From Pseudothioclava sp033100795 (GTDB taxonomy: Bacteria; Pseudomonadota; Alphaproteobacteria; Rhodobacterales; Rhodobacteraceae), in NCBI RefSeq assembly GCF_033100795.1, contig NZ_JAWLVI010000001.1:1-64000 (forward strand): a DNA stretch of 64,000 nucleotides, in the 5' to 3' direction. Positions 1-7,309 of this stretch are shown one piece after another (the stretch's first letter is position 1; the number at the start of each line of letters is the position of its first letter). Both the position numbers and the translations under genes were made by a program. Under the pieces are notes generated by a model, which did not search any database, was not told the origin of the DNA, and saw only the letters and a program-made list of their open reading frames with translations.

Positions 1-69
1 CGCGAGGGGGCAAACTCCGAGCCGCGCGAATATGTCGTCGAAAAAGCCTTCGTCGGTGACGGCGTTTAA
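1..69 (+). CDS. C-terminal end of an unidentified protein (partial)
   Basis: An open frame runs from the first base to a TAA at 67-69 and gives 22 C-terminal residues (REGANSEPREYVVEKAFVGDGV). The 5' part lies outside the window. The reading frame is inferred from the stop codon and from the hairpin terminator that follows at once. The tail is too short to assign a family. Confidence 0.45.
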   Translation, partial: REGANSEPREYVVEKAFVGDGV

Positions 70-90
70 GATCGCCGACCCAAAACAAAA

Positions 91-113
91 GCCGCCCCGA
101 AGGGCGGCTTTTT
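91..113. terminator. Bidirectional intrinsic terminator
   Basis: A perfect 7-bp stem, GCCGCCC (91-97) with GGGCGGC (102-108), encloses a CGAA loop. It is followed by TTTTT on the plus strand and preceded by AAAA, so it also has a T tail on the minus strand. It lies between two convergent genes and can serve both. The T tail reaches into the stop codon of the minus-strand hydrolase. Confidence 0.85.
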
Positions 114-820
114 CATTTCAGCAGGAACGGCGCTTCCAGCCAGTCGCGCAATGCCATTGTGACCTTTTCGGGCTGCTCCAGCGGGCTAAGGTGGCCTGCG
201 CCAAGGATCAGCCGATAGTCGGCATGTGGCATCAACTCGGCCAGAAACTCGTGGCGGCGTGGGGGGCAAATCCGGTCGAACTCGCCCGCGATCAGGCTGG
301 CGCGCATCTTGGTGTTACGCAGCGCGCGCTGCTGGTCGGGGCGGCGCATCAGCGCGCGGGATTGTTCGACAAAGACATCGGGGCCAAGCTCTTGCGCCAT
401 CTGGAGCATCATCGCGCGTGCCTCGTCCCCATCGGGAGCGAAATTCTCGGCCGGGATTTCTTCGAGCATCGCCTCGTCCATCCGGCCCGCGCGCACCTTG
501 ACGATGCGCTGCTCGCGCAGCCCCGCCATTTGCGGCGTTTCGGGCAGGGGGGAGACGTCGATCAGCGCAATCTGGCTGATCCGTTCAGGCGCGCGGCGTA
601 GAATTTCCATCGCGACCAGACCGCCCAGCCAATGCCCGATCACGGCAAATTTCGGCGGCGCGGTTTCCAGAACGGCGGCGGCCATGTCCTCGATCGAGGT
701 GCCGGAAAGCCGCGCGACCTGAACCGTATGGCTGGCTGAAAATTCCAGAATCTGGTGCCAGAAAAGCCGCGCATCACACATGAAACCCGGCAAAAAGACC
801 AACGGGTCTTTGCTCGTCAT
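113..820 (-). CDS. Alpha/beta hydrolase-fold protein lacking the nucleophile serine
   Basis: This is a 235-residue alpha/beta-hydrolase-fold protein. The start chosen is the ATG at 818-820 (MTSKDPLVFLPGFMCD), which begins right at the conserved first strand; an upstream ATG would add 24 residues unlike the family. The acid (D in GEFDRICPP) and base (H in GAGHLSPLEQPE) positions of the triad are present, as is the oxyanion-side PGFMCD motif. The nucleophile elbow, however, reads GHWLGG instead of the usual GHSMGG, with Trp64 encoded by TGG at 629-631 (minus strand). A Ser codon TCG differs by one base. It may be a non-hydrolytic homologue, a recent mutation or a sequencing error. The substrate is unknown. 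Confidence 0.85.
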   Translation of the reverse strand: MTSKDPLVFLPGFMCDARLFWHQILEFSASHTVQVARLSGTSIEDMAAAVLETAPPKFAVIGHWLGGLVAMEILRRAPERISQIALIDVSPLPETPQMAGLREQRIVKVRAGRMDEAMLEEIPAENFAPDGDEARAMMLQMAQELGPDVFVEQSRALMRRPDQQRALRNTKMRASLIAGEFDRICPPRRHEFLAELMPHADYRLILGAGHLSPLEQPEKVTMALRDWLEAPFLLK

Positions 821-923
821 CGCTCGTATACCCCACTCGGGCGCTTTGCTGCGCTCTTGCCGACAGTCTGCCCGAGCCGCGCGCGGGTGCAAGCGGTTTT
901 ATCGAGGCCGCGCCGAAACCCGC

Positions 924-1661
924 CTAGGCGCTGACCTCTGCGATAGCGGCTTCGACCAGCGTCAGGCACTCGGGCGTGGAAAAGCTGTGATCGGCCCCTT
1001 TGACCAGCGTCAGGCGCATATCCGGCCCGTCCGCATGGGCCAGAAGGCGGGTGGCGGTATCAAGACTGACCGAAGTGTCTGCGGTGCCTTGCAAGAAACG
1101 CGTCGGGAACGGCAGCGGCAGGGGCGAGCGCATCACCAGACGGTTGCGGCCTTCGTTCACAAGGCGGCGGGTGACGCGGTAAGGCTCGCCATAATCCGAA
1201 GGCAGGTCGATATGGCCGACCTCTTCCATCTCGCGTTTCTGCTCGGGAGTGAAGCCCGCCCAGAAGCTGTCTTCGGTGAAGTCGGGAGCGGCGGCGATTG
1301 TGACAAGGCCGGCGAGTTTTTCGGGGTGTTCGCGCGCCAGTAGCAGTGAAATCCAGCCGCCCATCGACGAGCCGACGATGACCTGCGGCCCTTCGGTCAG
1401 GGCAAGGATGATGTCGCGCGCGTCTTCATACCAATCGCCGATGGCACCGTCTTCGAAGGTGCCATCCGACTGGCCGTGGCCCGAATAGTCAAAGCGCAGG
1501 AAGGCGCGGCCGTAATGTTTGGCCCAGTCTTCAAGGGCCAGCGCCTTGGTGCCGTCCATGTCGGATTTATACCCGCCGCAGAACACAACCCCCGGACCCG
1601 TGCCTTCGGTTTTGTGATAGGCGATGCGGCGGTTTTCGGATGTGGTGAAATACTCGGTCAT
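924..1661 (-). CDS. Alpha/beta hydrolase (serine hydrolase, acylesterase/thioesterase-like)
   Basis: A 245-residue alpha/beta hydrolase. The start is the ATG at 1659-1661 (MTEYFTTSENRRIAYHK), where similarity to the fold begins; the longer frame adds 34 low-complexity residues. The nucleophile elbow is intact (GSSMGGW), the conserved FDYSGHGQSDG loop precedes it, and D (GTADTSV) and H (GADHSFS) complete the triad. The overall look resembles ABHD10/palmitoyl-thioesterase-type hydrolases, but I cannot set the substrate. It is transcribed in the same direction as the hydrolase downstream, about 100 bases away. Confidence 0.88.
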   Translation of the reverse strand: MTEYFTTSENRRIAYHKTEGTGPGVVFCGGYKSDMDGTKALALEDWAKHYGRAFLRFDYSGHGQSDGTFEDGAIGDWYEDARDIILALTEGPQVIVGSSMGGWISLLLAREHPEKLAGLVTIAAAPDFTEDSFWAGFTPEQKREMEEVGHIDLPSDYGEPYRVTRRLVNEGRNRLVMRSPLPLPFPTRFLQGTADTSVSLDTATRLLAHADGPDMRLTLVKGADHSFSTPECLTLVEAAIAEVSA

Positions 1662-1716
1662 TGGGCCTCCGTTTTGCGCGAGACTAGCTATCGCGCGGGC
1701 GAGGGGCAACCAGTTG

Positions 1717-3060
1717 TCAGGCGGCAGGCAGGTCGATCCTGATGCGCAGGCCGGGGGCGGCATCCGAGAGCGTCAGCGCGCCGCCCATCGCCTCGATGAT
1801 TTCATGCGCGATGGTTAGCCCCAGCCCGTGACCGCGCAGATCGGCCCGCGCACCGCGTTCGATCAGCGCGGCAATATCGGCGGCGGGGATGCCCGGTCCA
1901 TCGTCGGCAAGGGTCAGGGCCACGCGCCCGCCCGAGCGTGTTGCGCTGAATGATATGCAGGTCTTGGCGTGGCGCGCAGCGTTTTCGGTCAGGGCACCAA
2001 GGGCTTCGGTCAGATCGGCGGGGTCCGTGGCGGCCATCAGCCCCGCCGGAATATCAACCTGCCAGTCCAGCGCCTCGCCTTGCGGGGTGCGTTCCAGCAC
2101 GCGGCGGATCTGGCTGACGATCTGCGCCAGATCGGTGCGGCCTTTGCCTTTGGTGCTGGCGATGCGCGCGCGGGTGAGTTCACGCTCGACATGGCGCTGC
2201 ATGGTGGCGGTGATGTCCTCGATTGCATGGGCTGCCTCGGGCTGGTCTGCGTCGCGCAGGCGGCCCGCCTCTCCGATCAGGGCTTGCAGCGGGGTTTTCA
2301 GCCCATGCGCCAGATCGCCTGCACGGTTGCGCGCGCGGGTAAGCTCGGCCTCGCGCTCGGCCAGAAGCGTGTCGATTTCCTCGCCAAGCGGGCGCAGTTC
2401 GGCGGGGATGTCGGCGCCAAGCCGCGTGCTGCGCCCGTCGCGCAAGGCCGAAATCCTCTGCCCCAGATCGGCAAGGGGACGCAGCCCGAAAGAGACCTGC
2501 ATCCAGCCCGCGACGATCAGCACCAGCGCCAGCGCCGCCAGATAGGGGGCGATGTCGCGCATGAATGCTGCCCGCGCCTGTGCGAGGTCGCCCGCATCCA
2601 TCGCAACGGAAACGCGCAGAGGTGCGGGGCTGATGCTGGCGGGCAGGGTGACGGTGCGCTCGACCGCCAGAAGCGGCGCGCCGTCGGGGCCGGTGATGGT
2701 ATGGAGGTGCTCGACCCCGTCATCCAGATGGTCGCGCGGCAGGATCAGCACCTCGTCCCATAACGAGCGCGAGCGCAGGGCAGGGCCATCAGGGCTGTTG
2801 ATCTGCCAGTAGCGCCCGCCGAAGGGCAGGTTGAAGCGCGGATCGGTGGGGGCCGAACTGGTGACAAGCGTGTCAGAGGCGGCAGGCCGGTCGATCCCCG
2901 CGATCAGGTTATCAAGCTGGACAGACAGCTCGGCGGCAGCAAGGCGTTCGACATGGGCGCCAAACAGCATCGCCAGCGCGCCCGCCGCAAGCGCAAGGGC
3001 GGTGACAACGGCAGCCGCCCCCGCAAGAACAAGGCGCAGGCGCAGGCTAAGGCGGCTCAT
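1717..3060 (-). CDS. Sensor histidine kinase of an OmpR-type two-component system
   Basis: A 447-residue inner-membrane sensor kinase. An N-terminal membrane segment (about residues 8-33) is followed by a periplasmic sensor region of about 130 residues, a second membrane segment (about 170-190), HAMP, and a DHp domain with the phospho-accepting His252 in AHGLKTPL. The C-terminal ATPase domain shows an N box (ALTENAARHA), a G1 box (ADDGPGIP) and a G2 box (GHGLGLTIA). The start ATG overlaps the stop of the response regulator gene by 4 bases, so the pair is translationally coupled. With an upstream PepSY protein the system resembles PhoQ/FeuQ-type kinases. The signal is not known. Confidence 0.93.
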   Translation of the reverse strand: MSRLSLRLRLVLAGAAAVVTALALAAGALAMLFGAHVERLAAAELSVQLDNLIAGIDRPAASDTLVTSSAPTDPRFNLPFGGRYWQINSPDGPALRSRSLWDEVLILPRDHLDDGVEHLHTITGPDGAPLLAVERTVTLPASISPAPLRVSVAMDAGDLAQARAAFMRDIAPYLAALALVLIVAGWMQVSFGLRPLADLGQRISALRDGRSTRLGADIPAELRPLGEEIDTLLAEREAELTRARNRAGDLAHGLKTPLQALIGEAGRLRDADQPEAAHAIEDITATMQRHVERELTRARIASTKGKGRTDLAQIVSQIRRVLERTPQGEALDWQVDIPAGLMAATDPADLTEALGALTENAARHAKTCISFSATRSGGRVALTLADDGPGIPAADIAALIERGARADLRGHGLGLTIAHEIIEAMGGALTLSDAAPGLRIRIDLPAA

Positions 3061-3722
3061 TCTTGCGCGCCTTCAAGATAATAGCCGAAACCGCGCCGTG
3101 TGCCGATGATGCCCGGGCCAAGTTTGCGCCGCAGGCGCGCGACGACGGCCTCAAGGGCATTGGCCTCGCGCGCGTCCTCGTCACCGTAAAGATGCTCAAG
3201 CAGTTCGGTGGGCGGCACGGGGCGGTCGCGATGCAGCGCCAGATAGGCCAGCAGGCGGTATTCCAGCGCGGTCACGGTGACAGGGGCATCATGGATCGCG
3301 ACGCTCATCCGCGTGGTATCCAGCGCCAGCCCGCCCACGCGTTCAACCGGCCCCGCCCGCCCTGCCGAGCGGCGCACAAGCGCGCGCGCACGGGCGACGA
3401 GTTCCTCCATCCGGAAGGGTTTGGGCAGATAATCATCCGCGCCCGCGTCGATCCCCTCGACCCGCTCGGTCCAGGCACCGCGCGCGGTCAGCACCAGCAC
3501 GGGCATCGTGCGCTCGTTCTCGCGCCAGCGTTTGAGCACGGTCAGCCCGTCAAGCTTCGGCAGCCCCAGATCCAGCACGATCAGGTCGAAATCCTCGGTA
3601 TCGCCCAGAAACCAGGCGTCCTCGCCATCGGTGCAAAACTCGGTCAGGAAGCCCGCCGCCCCGAGCGCGCGCCCGACATCGGCGCTGATACGCGGGTCGT
3701 CCTCGACGATGAGCGCGCGCAT
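3057..3722 (-). CDS. OmpR/PhoP-family response regulator
   Basis: A 221-residue response regulator with an N-terminal receiver domain (acidic pocket E7-D8-D9, phospho-acceptor Asp51 in LIVLDLGLP, Lys in LPKPF) and a C-terminal winged-helix DNA-binding domain ending in RRGFGYYLE. It is the partner of the downstream sensor kinase (4-base overlap). Its start codon shares one base with the stop of the PepSY gene upstream. The three genes form one operon, consistent with a FeuP/PhoP-like regulator that controls its own operon. Confidence 0.94.
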   Translation of the reverse strand: MRALIVEDDPRISADVGRALGAAGFLTEFCTDGEDAWFLGDTEDFDLIVLDLGLPKLDGLTVLKRWRENERTMPVLVLTARGAWTERVEGIDAGADDYLPKPFRMEELVARARALVRRSAGRAGPVERVGGLALDTTRMSVAIHDAPVTVTALEYRLLAYLALHRDRPVPPTELLEHLYGDEDAREANALEAVVARLRRKLGPGIIGTRRGFGYYLEGAQE

Positions 3723-4063
3723 CAGTCGTCTTCCCTTTCGGAGGGGCGGTCCCAGCCTTCGGTTTCGATGACCTCTCCCGTGGCAGCGTCAAGCAAGACC
3801 TCGATCCGGTATCCGTCGGGAGTCAGGAGTTTAAACTCATAGACATAGTCCCCGTCTTCGCGTTCGAATTCGACCTCGATCACCTGCCCGCCGAACTCGC
3901 GTTCGACCTGCGGCAAAAGCTGCACCAAGGGCAGGGCGACGGCGGCCTCGCGCGCGTGGCGGGCGTCGTCGTGATCGCTGCGCTTGTCGTCATCGGCCAG
4001 CGCGGCAAGGGCGCTGGCGAAAATCAGAACGCAGGCAGAGGCAATGGCGAGAAAACGGTTCAT
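3722..4063 (-). CDS. Exported PepSY-domain protein
   Basis: A 113-residue protein starting at the ATG 4061-4063. A signal peptide (MNRFLAIASACVLIFASALAALA) is followed by a charged D/H/R-rich stretch and a PepSY domain (about residues 40-108) with the typical YEFKLLTPDGYRIEVLLDAATGEVI pattern split over two strands. PepSY proteins are periplasmic and often sit beside PhoPQ-like two-component genes, as here, where the stop overlaps the response regulator start by one base. It may tune the sensor kinase or be its main regulatory target; that part is inference. Confidence 0.85.
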   Translation of the reverse strand: MNRFLAIASACVLIFASALAALADDDKRSDHDDARHAREAAVALPLVQLLPQVEREFGGQVIEVEFEREDGDYVYEFKLLTPDGYRIEVLLDAATGEVIETEGWDRPSEREDD

Positions 4064-4085
4064 GGTGTCTGATAGCGTCTCCTTG

Positions 4086-4102
4086 CTGACAATGTCCTGA
4101 CA
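4086..4102. promoter_or_regulatory. Direct repeat, possible response-regulator site
   Basis: CTGACA occurs twice, at 4086-4091 and 4097-4102, an 11-bp period, just upstream of the PepSY-regulator-kinase operon. Direct hexamer repeats about one helical turn apart are the usual binding mode of OmpR-family regulators. It lies only about 23 bases from the PepSY start codon, so an mRNA starting downstream of it would have a very short leader. That keeps confidence low. Confidence 0.3.
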
Positions 4103-4109
4103 GGCCGGT

Positions 4110-5477
4110 TCAGGCAACCTGCGCAAAGACGGTTTTCAGCGCGCTTTCAAGTTTCTCGAACATCTCGTCCATCTGCGGTTCTGTCAGGATGAAGGGCGGG
4201 CACAGCACGATGGATTGCCCAAGCGGTCGACAGATCAGCCCCGCGTCGGTGCAGGCATTGGCGATGCGCTCCGAGACCGAGAGCGAGCCGTCAAAGGGCT
4301 GCTTTGTCGCCTTGTCCCTGACCGCCTCAAGCGCCCACATAAAGCCCACGCCGCGCAATTCCCCGATGTTCGGGTTCTTGGCGATTTCGGCCAGCCCCGC
4401 CTCAAGGCGCGGGGCAAGGCGTTTGACGTTTTCGGCCAGTCCCTCGTTCATCACCACGTCGATGGCCTTCAGCGCAATCGCGCAGCCGACGGGGTGGCCG
4501 GATGCGGTGAAGCCGTGCGGGAATTCCTCGATCGCGTCGATGGCCGATTGCACGCGGGTTGTCAGCTCTGGCCCCAGGATCACCGCGCCCATCGGGAAGA
4601 AGCCTGCGGTCAGGTTTTTCGACGAGATAATCGCGTCGGGCATGAAGTCGTAGGTCTGGCAGCCCCATGTATTGCCGGTGCGCCCGAAGCCGCAGATCAC
4701 CTCGTCGGCAATCAGCGGGATGTCGTATTTCTTCAGGATCGGGGCGATGGCCTGAAAATAGCCCTTCGAGGGCGGGATCACGCCGCCCGCGCCCATCACG
4801 GGCTCGGCAAAGAAGCCCGCGATCGTATCGGCGCCTTCCTTGATGATTGTCGCCTCCAGCTCGGCCGCAAGGCGGGCGGTGAATTGTTCTTCGGTCTCTC
4901 CCGCCTCGCCATAGCGCCAGTAATGCGGGCAGCCCAGATGGATGAAGCCGGGCAAGGGCAGCCCGAAGACCGCGTTATAGGGCTTGCCCGTCATAGAGGC
5001 GGAAACAGCCGTCACCCCGTGATAGGCGTTCCAGCGGGTCAGGATCTTGCGCTTTTGCGGCTTGCCCTCGGCCCCGTGCAGGAACCACAGGATCTTGACC
5101 ATCGTGTCATTCGCCTCGGAGCCGGAGTTGGTGTAGAACACCTTGCCGCTGTCGAAGGGCGAGACCTCGATCAGCTTTTCGCTTAGCATCACCGTCTGGT
5201 CCGACATTCGCCCGAAGAACGAGTGATAGCCCGGAAAACGCGCATATTGCGCCTGCGCCGCCTCGATCAGCCCCTTGTGGTCAAAGCCTGCCACCATGTT
5301 CCACAGCCCCGAGTTCGCGTCGAGATAGCGGTTGCCGTTGGTGTCGAAAATATACGGCCCCTCGCCATGCGTCACAACGACCGTGCCGCGCTCTTGCACC
5401 GAGGGCAGATCGGTAAAGCCGTAAAGCGAATATTTCTCGGCGCGGGCTTCCCAGCTATTGGAGATCGGATCGGTCAT
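4110..5477 (-). CDS. Class III PLP-dependent aminotransferase
   Basis: A 455-residue fold-type I aminotransferase of class III (omega-aminotransferase group). Visible landmarks are the N-terminal GxxIxDxxGxxYLDxxSGLW pattern, YTNSGSEANDTM (phosphate binding), AYHG (ring-stacking Tyr), the ADEVICGFGRTG strand with the pyridine-binding Asp, and the Schiff-base Lys287 in SSKNLTAG. The start chosen is the ATG at 5475-5477, which has AAGGAG about 7 bases upstream; an ATG 9 codons earlier has no such site. Family members transfer the terminal amino group of diamines, beta-alanine, taurine or similar compounds to pyruvate. The substrate here cannot be told from sequence or neighbours. Confidence 0.9.
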   Translation of the reverse strand: MTDPISNSWEARAEKYSLYGFTDLPSVQERGTVVVTHGEGPYIFDTNGNRYLDANSGLWNMVAGFDHKGLIEAAQAQYARFPGYHSFFGRMSDQTVMLSEKLIEVSPFDSGKVFYTNSGSEANDTMVKILWFLHGAEGKPQKRKILTRWNAYHGVTAVSASMTGKPYNAVFGLPLPGFIHLGCPHYWRYGEAGETEEQFTARLAAELEATIIKEGADTIAGFFAEPVMGAGGVIPPSKGYFQAIAPILKKYDIPLIADEVICGFGRTGNTWGCQTYDFMPDAIISSKNLTAGFFPMGAVILGPELTTRVQSAIDAIEEFPHGFTASGHPVGCAIALKAIDVVMNEGLAENVKRLAPRLEAGLAEIAKNPNIGELRGVGFMWALEAVRDKATKQPFDGSLSVSERIANACTDAGLICRPLGQSIVLCPPFILTEPQMDEMFEKLESALKTVFAQVA

Positions 5478-5626
5478 GGCTGGCTCCTTGGATGATGTGC
5501 TCATTGCAGGCTATCCGCAGGAAAGCCCGCGTCAATGGGGCAAACGGATGCGGGGTGCAGGAATACGTCAGGGTATGTGTCGTTTTCAGGATGGACGGGT
5601 TTTCGCCCGCAGGTTAGCCATCGCTT

Positions 5627-6589
5627 ATGAACCAGACTGACCGCATTCTTCCCGGCATCGTTCTGATGCTTGCCTTCTGCGCGATTGCGCCCCTGATCGA
5701 CGTCGCCTCGAAGCTGGCTGCACAAGAGGTGGCGGTCGGCACGGTGACCCTTGGGCGCTATGTGGTGCAGGGGCTTTTGATGGCGCCGATTGCGCTTTTG
5801 CTGGGGCATTCGCTGCGGATTCCGATGCAGGGGCGACTGCTGGCCCTTGGGGTCGGGCGCGCGGCGGTGTCGATCGGCGCAACCTTCTGCTTTGTGGCCG
5901 CCGTGCGGGTGATGCCGATTGCCGACGCGCTGGCCATCGCCTTTGTCGAGCCGTTCATCATCTTGCTGATCGGGCGGTTCGTCATGGCCGAAGAGGTCGG
6001 CGCGCGGCGCCTCGGGGCGGCGGTTGTGGGCTTTATCGGCGCGCTTTTCGTGATCCAGCCCTCGTTTGTCGAGTTCGGCGCGGTGGCGCTGTTCCCGCTT
6101 GGCACGGCGCTGTTCTTCGCGCTTTATATGCTGATTACGCGGGCGCTCGCGCGCGATGTGCACCCCGTTCCGATGCAGTTCCAGACCGCGTTACTGGCGG
6201 TGATCCTGTGCCTGCCGGTGCTCTGGGTTGGCGGAGCGCTTGGCGTCGATCAGGTCTATCTGGACCAGCCGCACGGGATTTTCTGGGTGTTTTGCGCAGC
6301 TGTTGGTCTGGCCTCGACGGTCAGCCATATGGCGATGAGCTTTGCGCTGAAACTTGCGCCCTCATCGACGCTGGCGCCGCTGCATTACTTCGAGATGGTG
6401 ACGGCGACGCTGTTCGGCTATCTGTTCTTTGACGATTTCCCCAACCTTGCAACATGGTTTGGTGTCGCGATCATCGTCGCCTCGGGGCTGTATATCATCC
6501 ACCGCGAGCGTCTGACCGCAAAAGCGCAGCGAGTGCCGGTTGCAGATGTCGTTTCGGGATCAGCACAAGCGCCGGTCCGTCCGGACTAA
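5627..6589 (+). CDS. EamA/DMT-family membrane transporter
   Basis: A 320-residue protein of about ten hydrophobic helices in two EamA repeats (roughly residues 10-145 and 155-290), typical of drug/metabolite-type exporters (RhaT/YdcZ/RarD class). It is divergently transcribed from the aminotransferase. Its last 95 bases overlap the 3' end of the convergent thiamine pyrophosphokinase gene, so the soluble C-terminal tail (after IIHRERL) is encoded on the opposite strand of that gene. The substrate is unknown. Confidence 0.88.
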   Translation: MNQTDRILPGIVLMLAFCAIAPLIDVASKLAAQEVAVGTVTLGRYVVQGLLMAPIALLLGHSLRIPMQGRLLALGVGRAAVSIGATFCFVAAVRVMPIADALAIAFVEPFIILLIGRFVMAEEVGARRLGAAVVGFIGALFVIQPSFVEFGAVALFPLGTALFFALYMLITRALARDVHPVPMQFQTALLAVILCLPVLWVGGALGVDQVYLDQPHGIFWVFCAAVGLASTVSHMAMSFALKLAPSSTLAPLHYFEMVTATLFGYLFFDDFPNLATWFGVAIIVASGLYIIHRERLTAKAQRVPVADVVSGSAQAPVRPD

Positions 6590-7166
6590 GCCGCACCGGC
6601 CCTGTCACCTCGTTCGAAGTGCCGATGCGCGCGTTTGGGGCGAACTCCAGCCCGTCCAGCGGCCAGCGCAGCCCCTCGGAACGCGCCTTCATCGGGCCAA
6701 ACGGCATAATCGAAAACCGCTCGCCCAAGGGCAGGTCGATCTCCAGACGGGGTGGCGCGCGAAAGACGATGTCGGTCTCGCCAACCAGAATGATGCGCTT
6801 GTCGGGGTGGGCGGCGATCTCGGTCAAGGCGGCCAGTGTGTGATCCAGCCGCAGCCCCGTAAAGCCGACCCCAAGATAGAACCGCGCGCGCACCATCCGC
6901 AGGCATTTGCCAAAATCGGTGCTGTCCTGTTCTGCGATGCAGTGGATTTTGGGGCCAAGGGCCGTGCGCGCCTCGGGCGAAAGGCTGTCCATGTCGCCAA
7001 TCACGGCTTGCGGATCAAGCCCCAATGACAGCGCCCGATCCCCGCCACCATCCGCGGCCACCAGAAGGGGCGCGATTGTCAACGCCTCGTCAACATCGGC
7101 CCGCGCCGATGTGCCGCCCCCCAAGAGCGTAACCCCGCTATCCGTGTTAACAATCCATTCAGTCAT
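6495..7166 (-). CDS. Thiamine pyrophosphokinase
   Basis: A 223-residue enzyme that transfers pyrophosphate from ATP to thiamine. The start is the ATG at 7164-7166 (MTEWIVNTDSG); a longer frame adds 11 residues. Family motifs are ADGGGDRAL, IGDMDSLS, the DSTDF metal/ATP site and GLRLDHTLA, in the correct order and spacing, followed by the small C-terminal beta domain. It is convergent with, and overlaps by 95 bases, the EamA gene. No TPP riboswitch was seen upstream. Confidence 0.88.
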   Translation of the reverse strand: MTEWIVNTDSGVTLLGGGTSARADVDEALTIAPLLVAADGGGDRALSLGLDPQAVIGDMDSLSPEARTALGPKIHCIAEQDSTDFGKCLRMVRARFYLGVGFTGLRLDHTLAALTEIAAHPDKRIILVGETDIVFRAPPRLEIDLPLGERFSIMPFGPMKARSEGLRWPLDGLEFAPNARIGTSNEVTGPVRLSPDGPALVLIPKRHLQPALAALLRSDARGG

Positions 7167-7309
7167 GGCGGATTGATGCCGATTATGGCAGCCAAACACA
7201 ATCGGCCCGATGAAAATTCCTTATTATTGCCCTTTTTCGTTCACGGTTAAGAACCAGTTTACCGAAATATGCTGAAACCGTGAGTAGATTGAAAGAAAGC
7301 GGGTGTTCC

